Source: Hyphomicrobiales bacterium
GTDB taxonomy: Bacteria; Pseudomonadota; Alphaproteobacteria; Rhizobiales; S144-23
Reading direction: 5' to 3'
Assembly: GCA_015494375.1 (NCBI GenBank)
Contig: WGBL01000205.1
Coordinates: forward strand, 1-7,913
DNA length: 7,913 nt
The number at the start of each line of letters is the position of its first letter. Position 1 is the stretch's first letter. This document shows positions 5,156 through 7,913 of this stretch, in pieces. Position numbers and translations under genes: made by a program. Below the pieces are notes generated by a model. The model had not been told where the DNA came from. It ran no database searches and saw nothing but the letters and a program-made list of their open reading frames with translations.

Positions 5156-6886
5156 ATGAAACTCCTGAACACGATGGCCGCGGCCAACCGTGGGCGAAGC
5201 TTCTCTCACATTGGCACGTATCTGGGGATCGACGAGAACGCGGCTTGCGATCTCGTCAAGGCCTTGCTGCCGTGCCTCTTGCAGAGTTTCCGGCGCTGGA
5301 TCGGCGCCCCCAGGAGCATAGACGCATTCATCGATCTTCTCGGTCAGAACGACCTCTCAGAGATTTACAATGCCGAAAACGGGATTTGTCATCCTTGGAT
5401 CGACGACTTCGGCACGCGCATTCTTGAGCACATGACGGCCGACATCAAGCTCGACGGCGGCGCCCTTTGGGCGGCCTCGCGCGGCGCCCGGGTGCCGGCC
5501 AACGATGTGCAGGCGATCCTGCCCAAGATCGTGGTCCTCATGATCGCCGCCCTCGCCCGCACGCCAGCCGATCCATTGCACCGTATCGTCTCGCTACGCC
5601 AGTCGCTCAAGAAGCGCGCTGACCGTTCTGTCCATTCAGAGTTGAGTGATCTCACGGCGGTCGCAGAGACGGCCGCCAATGGCTCGGTCGATGTCGACCC
5701 GCCTGTCGCGGCCCAATCGCTCACCGCGACTCAAACGAGTGGGGATCGGCTTGAGAAGTGTGGGCGGCCCGCGGGCGAGGCGATTTCAGCTTTTGGTGAT
5801 GGGCAACGAACGGACCGAGAGAATGGCCCGGCCCCCATGGCCAATGGTGCTGCGATCATGGTGAACGGGGCCCGGGCCGCCAATCGGCAAGGCGCATCGT
5901 CCACCGCTCGCGGCCAGGCGGCGGTGGAGAAGGGGGATGCAAACGGAGCTGGTGGACCAGCCGCAGCAAGCGCAGCAGGCGGACTAGACCGTATGTGCGG
6001 TGCCGGCGGAGCAAGCAGAGCAGAGGACGGGAGATGCGGCGCCATGAACGACAATGAGCGGGCCATGGACGGGGTTGAAAACGGGTCAAGTGTACATGCC
6101 ACAGCGGCGACAAGTGCAGCCGCAACCAGCGAGGTGGCCGACGAGGTGGCCGATGAGGACGCGAGGGCGGCGGCCTTGCAGCAGCAAGCGGCGGAGGAGC
6201 GTGCAAACGGCGCCGCGGCCGATCGCGAAGCCCCTGCAGCCGAGCAGTTGGCAGAGACGACAGAGACGACGAGCCAGACGAAAAGTGCCGAGTGTGGCGG
6301 TTTTGACGCCGCGTTCGAGACGAATGTGCTCGAAGGCATCGTCTGTCCCGTGGCGACGGGCCAGGCGGCGGAGCCCGAAAAGGGCGTGGAAGCGGGCAGG
6401 CATTTGGACCTCGAAAGCAGGGAGAGACCAAAGCCAAACGGCGCCACCCAGGCCGCCCAGACCACCCAGGCGGCAGGCCTGACAGCGCCCGGCGAGGGGT
6501 TCGCGCGCATTTGCCAGGGCATGGAGCTCGTCGGCAACATCAAGTTCGAAGGTGAGCTGCGTATTGAGGGCGACGTTCGTGGCGACGTTTCCTGCGCCCG
6601 CCTCATCGTCGAACGGACGGCCCGCATTCTCGGTGATGCCCGGGCCGCCCATGTCGAGGTTCGCGGGTTCGTCGAGGGCTCGATCAGGGGCCGCGAGGTG
6701 ATCTTGCATGGCACCGCCAACGTGTTGGGCGATGTGCGCTATAGGGCCATTTCCATAAGGCCCGGAGCCGTCGTTCGGGGCCAGCTCTATCACACCGAGG
6801 CCGATCCTCTGAGCGAACACCAATCCGCGCCCCCACCCCCAGACGAGGAGGAGCCGCCCGACTCGCTCACCTCATCAAGACTCTAA
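5156..6886 (+). CDS. DUF937-type head fused to disordered linker and bactofilin domain
   Basis: This 576-aa protein has three parts. Residues 1-145 are a DUF937-type domain (MAAANRGRSFSHIG, LVKALLPCLL, IYNAENGI, ILPKIVVLMIAAL), paralogous without gaps to the protein at 3725. Residues about 150-445 are low-complexity, rich in Ala, Gly and Glu with eight Asn-Gly pairs, and probably disordered. Residues about 446-548 are a bactofilin domain: MELVGNIKFEGELRIEGDV, RLIVERTARILGD, VRGFVEGSI and AISIRPGAVVRGQL are the usual beta-helix rungs. A Pro/Glu-rich tail closes it. Most bactofilins are 100-200 aa with only short tails. Bactofilins self-assemble into filaments that localise cell-wall enzymes; here the head would be displayed on the polymer through a long tether (inference). 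I chose ATG 5156 because the paralog aligns from this Met, with GAGGG 4 nt upstream. A GTG at 5141 with AAAGGG 9 nt upstream is the alternative (581 aa). It converges on the L,D-transpeptidase gene. Confidence 0.88.
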   Translation: MKLLNTMAAANRGRSFSHIGTYLGIDENAACDLVKALLPCLLQSFRRWIGAPRSIDAFIDLLGQNDLSEIYNAENGICHPWIDDFGTRILEHMTADIKLDGGALWAASRGARVPANDVQAILPKIVVLMIAALARTPADPLHRIVSLRQSLKKRADRSVHSELSDLTAVAETAANGSVDVDPPVAAQSLTATQTSGDRLEKCGRPAGEAISAFGDGQRTDRENGPAPMANGAAIMVNGARAANRQGASSTARGQAAVEKGDANGAGGPAAASAAGGLDRMCGAGGASRAEDGRCGAMNDNERAMDGVENGSSVHATAATSAAATSEVADEVADEDARAAALQQQAAEERANGAAADREAPAAEQLAETTETTSQTKSAECGGFDAAFETNVLEGIVCPVATGQAAEPEKGVEAGRHLDLESRERPKPNGATQAAQTTQAAGLTAPGEGFARICQGMELVGNIKFEGELRIEGDVRGDVSCARLIVERTARILGDARAAHVEVRGFVEGSIRGREVILHGTANVLGDVRYRAISIRPGAVVRGQLYHTEADPLSEHQSAPPPPDEEEPPDSLTSSRL

Positions 6887-6888
6887 GA

Positions 6889-6920
6889 CACCTCTTCAAC
6901 TCTCAAAGTGTCGAGAGGTG
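6889..6920. terminator. Weak bidirectional hairpin between convergent genes
   Basis: CACCTCT (6889-6895) pairs exactly with AGAGGTG (6914-6920) around an 18-nt loop. It begins 2 bp after the bactofilin-fusion stop and overlaps the last codons of the convergent L,D-transpeptidase gene; the stops are only 16 bp apart. There is no T-tract, so a terminator role is only suggested by position. Confidence 0.3.
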
Positions 6921-7823
6921 CCTCGAAGGGCCCAGAGCCGAGTGCCGCGCCGCCCGCGCCCCATGCGGCGCACAAGTCTTATCGTTGACGCCAATGGGGG
7001 CGCTGCCGTCATAGCCGAGGGCGCCGGGGCGAAAGCGATAACGCTTGTTGCAAAGCGAGACACGCGGCGGCACGTGGCTTGCCTCAAAGAGATCGTGGCC
7101 CGCCTTGAGGTCCCGCCAGAACGCAATCCAGGGGCTCTGGCGATGGAGGGCCATGTTTGAGGCTGTCATGCGAAAGGGGAACAGCTGGACCTGAAAGCGC
7201 TTCTGACCACGGGCAAGCGCGGCTGTCACGAGGCGCCAGATTTCATCGACCACCGGGTTGGTCATGGCATAGCAGCCCACCGATGAGCAACCGCCATGGA
7301 CCATGATGAATGAGCCGGTGCGCCCGTGGGCGCGGTCAAAGGGATTGGGAAAACCGACATTGAACGAGCGGTGCCAGCGGCTTCTTGGATTGAGCTGGCG
7401 GCGTGACACCCAATAGAAGCCTTCGGGACTCTGCCGGTCCCCTTCCCTGAGCTTTGGTCCGATGGTGCCCGACCAGCGGCAGATGGGGTAGGTGGCAAAG
7501 AGTTGAAACCGCCCGGCGGCCTGGAGCCAAAGCTCGAGCTCGGACTCCTTCTTGAAGATGCGGATGAGAACAGGCGCCCCCATGGCGAGGCCGCGCTCGG
7601 CAAGGCGCGCCTCAAGGCGGTCGAGATCGGGCACACCTCTCTGCGGCAGGCCCAGCTGCCAGCGGATGAGGCGCTCCTTGCGCTCCAGTGCGGCAAACGC
7701 ATCGTCGATCTGCCGGGAGAGGCGCGGCGCCAGGATTTCGAGCGCGATGGGCAGGCCCGCAAGCGCCAGCAAGGCGACGAATACCAAAAGGGTCTTGAAT
7801 GGGGACGAGCCGCCGCGCTTCAT
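6903..7823 (-). CDS. YafK-type L,D-transpeptidase-fold enzyme (YkuD family)
   Basis: This 306-aa protein starts at ATG 7823 behind AGGAGG with a 4-nt spacer. The GTG one codon earlier is too close to the Shine-Dalgarno. Residues 8-31 (PFKTLLVFVALLALAGLPIALEIL) form a signal anchor or signal peptide, placing the enzyme in the periplasm. The YkuD-type core runs from about 84 to 225: PVLIRIFKKESELELWL, FATYPICRWSGTIGPKLREGD, SPEGFYWV, FNVGFPNPFDRAHGR, and the active-site motif with His176 and catalytic Cys184 (VHGGCSSVGCYAMT). The downstream FPFRMT, FWRDLK and C-terminal RYRF segments match the YafK branch. Members cut or form L,D bonds in peptidoglycan; E. coli YafK (DpaA/LdtF) releases the Braun lipoprotein. 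Whether this one acts as transpeptidase or hydrolase cannot be read here. The tail after about residue 270 is low-conservation. The gene converges on the bactofilin fusion. Confidence 0.9.
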   Translation of the reverse strand: MKRGGSSPFKTLLVFVALLALAGLPIALEILAPRLSRQIDDAFAALERKERLIRWQLGLPQRGVPDLDRLEARLAERGLAMGAPVLIRIFKKESELELWLQAAGRFQLFATYPICRWSGTIGPKLREGDRQSPEGFYWVSRRQLNPRSRWHRSFNVGFPNPFDRAHGRTGSFIMVHGGCSSVGCYAMTNPVVDEIWRLVTAALARGQKRFQVQLFPFRMTASNMALHRQSPWIAFWRDLKAGHDLFEASHVPPRVSLCNKRYRFRPGALGYDGSAPIGVNDKTCAPHGARAARHSALGPSRHLSTL

Positions 7824-7866
7824 CACTCCTCCTATTAAGCTCTCACTGTCGCTTTTCTTTCTCTCG

Positions 7867-7886
7867 CCGCCCAGAGCCAGGGGCGG
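7867..7886. other. GC-rich hairpin upstream of the L,D-transpeptidase gene
   Basis: CCGCCC (7867-7872) pairs with GGGCGG (7881-7886) around an 8-nt loop. It lies about 44 bp before the start codon of the minus-strand enzyme gene, next to a CT-rich stretch (7850-7865). It could be a leader structure or the terminator of a plus-strand gene outside the window. Confidence 0.3.
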
Positions 7887-7888
7887 TT

Positions 7889-7913
7889 CAGGTGCCAGGT
7901 GTCAGGTATCAGG
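7889..7913. repeat. 7-bp tandem repeat running off the window edge
   Basis: CAGGTGC (7889), CAGGTGT (7896), CAGGTAT (7903) and CAGG (7910 to the edge) form a head-to-tail heptamer array of at least 3.5 units with one or two substitutions per unit. It may continue beyond the window. It is intergenic, upstream of the minus-strand L,D-transpeptidase gene. Confidence 0.65.

Noticed and set aside
4766..5209. Overlapping minus-strand frames of 147 and 137 codons across the purine-rich repeats
   Set aside because: All three minus frames are open only because the plus strand is purine-rich. Similar repeated words appear in several frames at once, as expected for nucleotide repeats rather than a protein.
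5731..6720. A 329-codon minus-strand open frame inside the bactofilin fusion
   Set aside because: Ser/Ala/Pro-rich antisense translation of the linker and bactofilin region. The plus-strand frame carries recognisable domains at both ends, so this is a shadow.
7824..7826. A GTG start one codon before the L,D-transpeptidase ATG
   Set aside because: The AGGAGG would end only 1 nt before the GTG, which is too close for initiation. The ATG at 7823 has a workable 4-nt spacer.

Overview
The window looks like chromosomal DNA of a GC-rich alphaproteobacterium, most likely from the Hyphomicrobiales. This is an inference from GC-rich codon use, a DUF937 protein type, a bactofilin and a YafK-type L,D-transpeptidase. 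No rRNA, tRNA, integrase, transposase or CRISPR array was found.

Layout. At the left edge, on the minus strand, lies the first 26 codons of an exported protein (1-78). Next, also on the minus strand, is a secreted PAN/Apple-domain protein (163-1161) whose C-terminal two thirds is a 71-residue, four-cysteine unit repeated three times with identical cysteine spacing. An 840-bp gene-free stretch (1162-2001) follows, carrying a degenerate 15-nt repeat array. It separates this gene from a divergent MATE-family efflux transporter (2002-3468). Downstream are two DUF937-type paralogs on the plus strand: a stand-alone 193-aa protein (3725-4306) and a 576-aa protein (5156-6886). The second joins a DUF937-type head to an Ala-rich disordered linker of about 300 residues and a C-terminal bactofilin domain. 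The 849 bp between them hold hairpins, a 35% GC island with a possible 15-codon leader ORF behind a near-perfect Shine-Dalgarno sequence, and about 320 bp of purine-rich degenerate repeats. A YafK-type L,D-transpeptidase (6903-7823, minus) converges on the bactofilin fusion, and a heptamer tandem repeat runs off the right edge.

How the genes may relate. Bactofilins are polymer-forming scaffolds that in several bacteria position cell-wall enzymes, and YafK-type enzymes act on peptidoglycan crosslinks or attachments. The right half therefore reads as a cell-envelope neighbourhood, in which the DUF937-bactofilin fusion is the most unusual gene. The left half (secreted Cys-rich PAN protein, exported partial protein, MATE pump) is also envelope or export related, but nothing ties it functionally to the right half. 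The most novel-looking elements are the DUF937-bactofilin architecture, the 71-residue cysteine repeat, the paired dyad repeats upstream of 3725, and the leader-like region 4680-5130.
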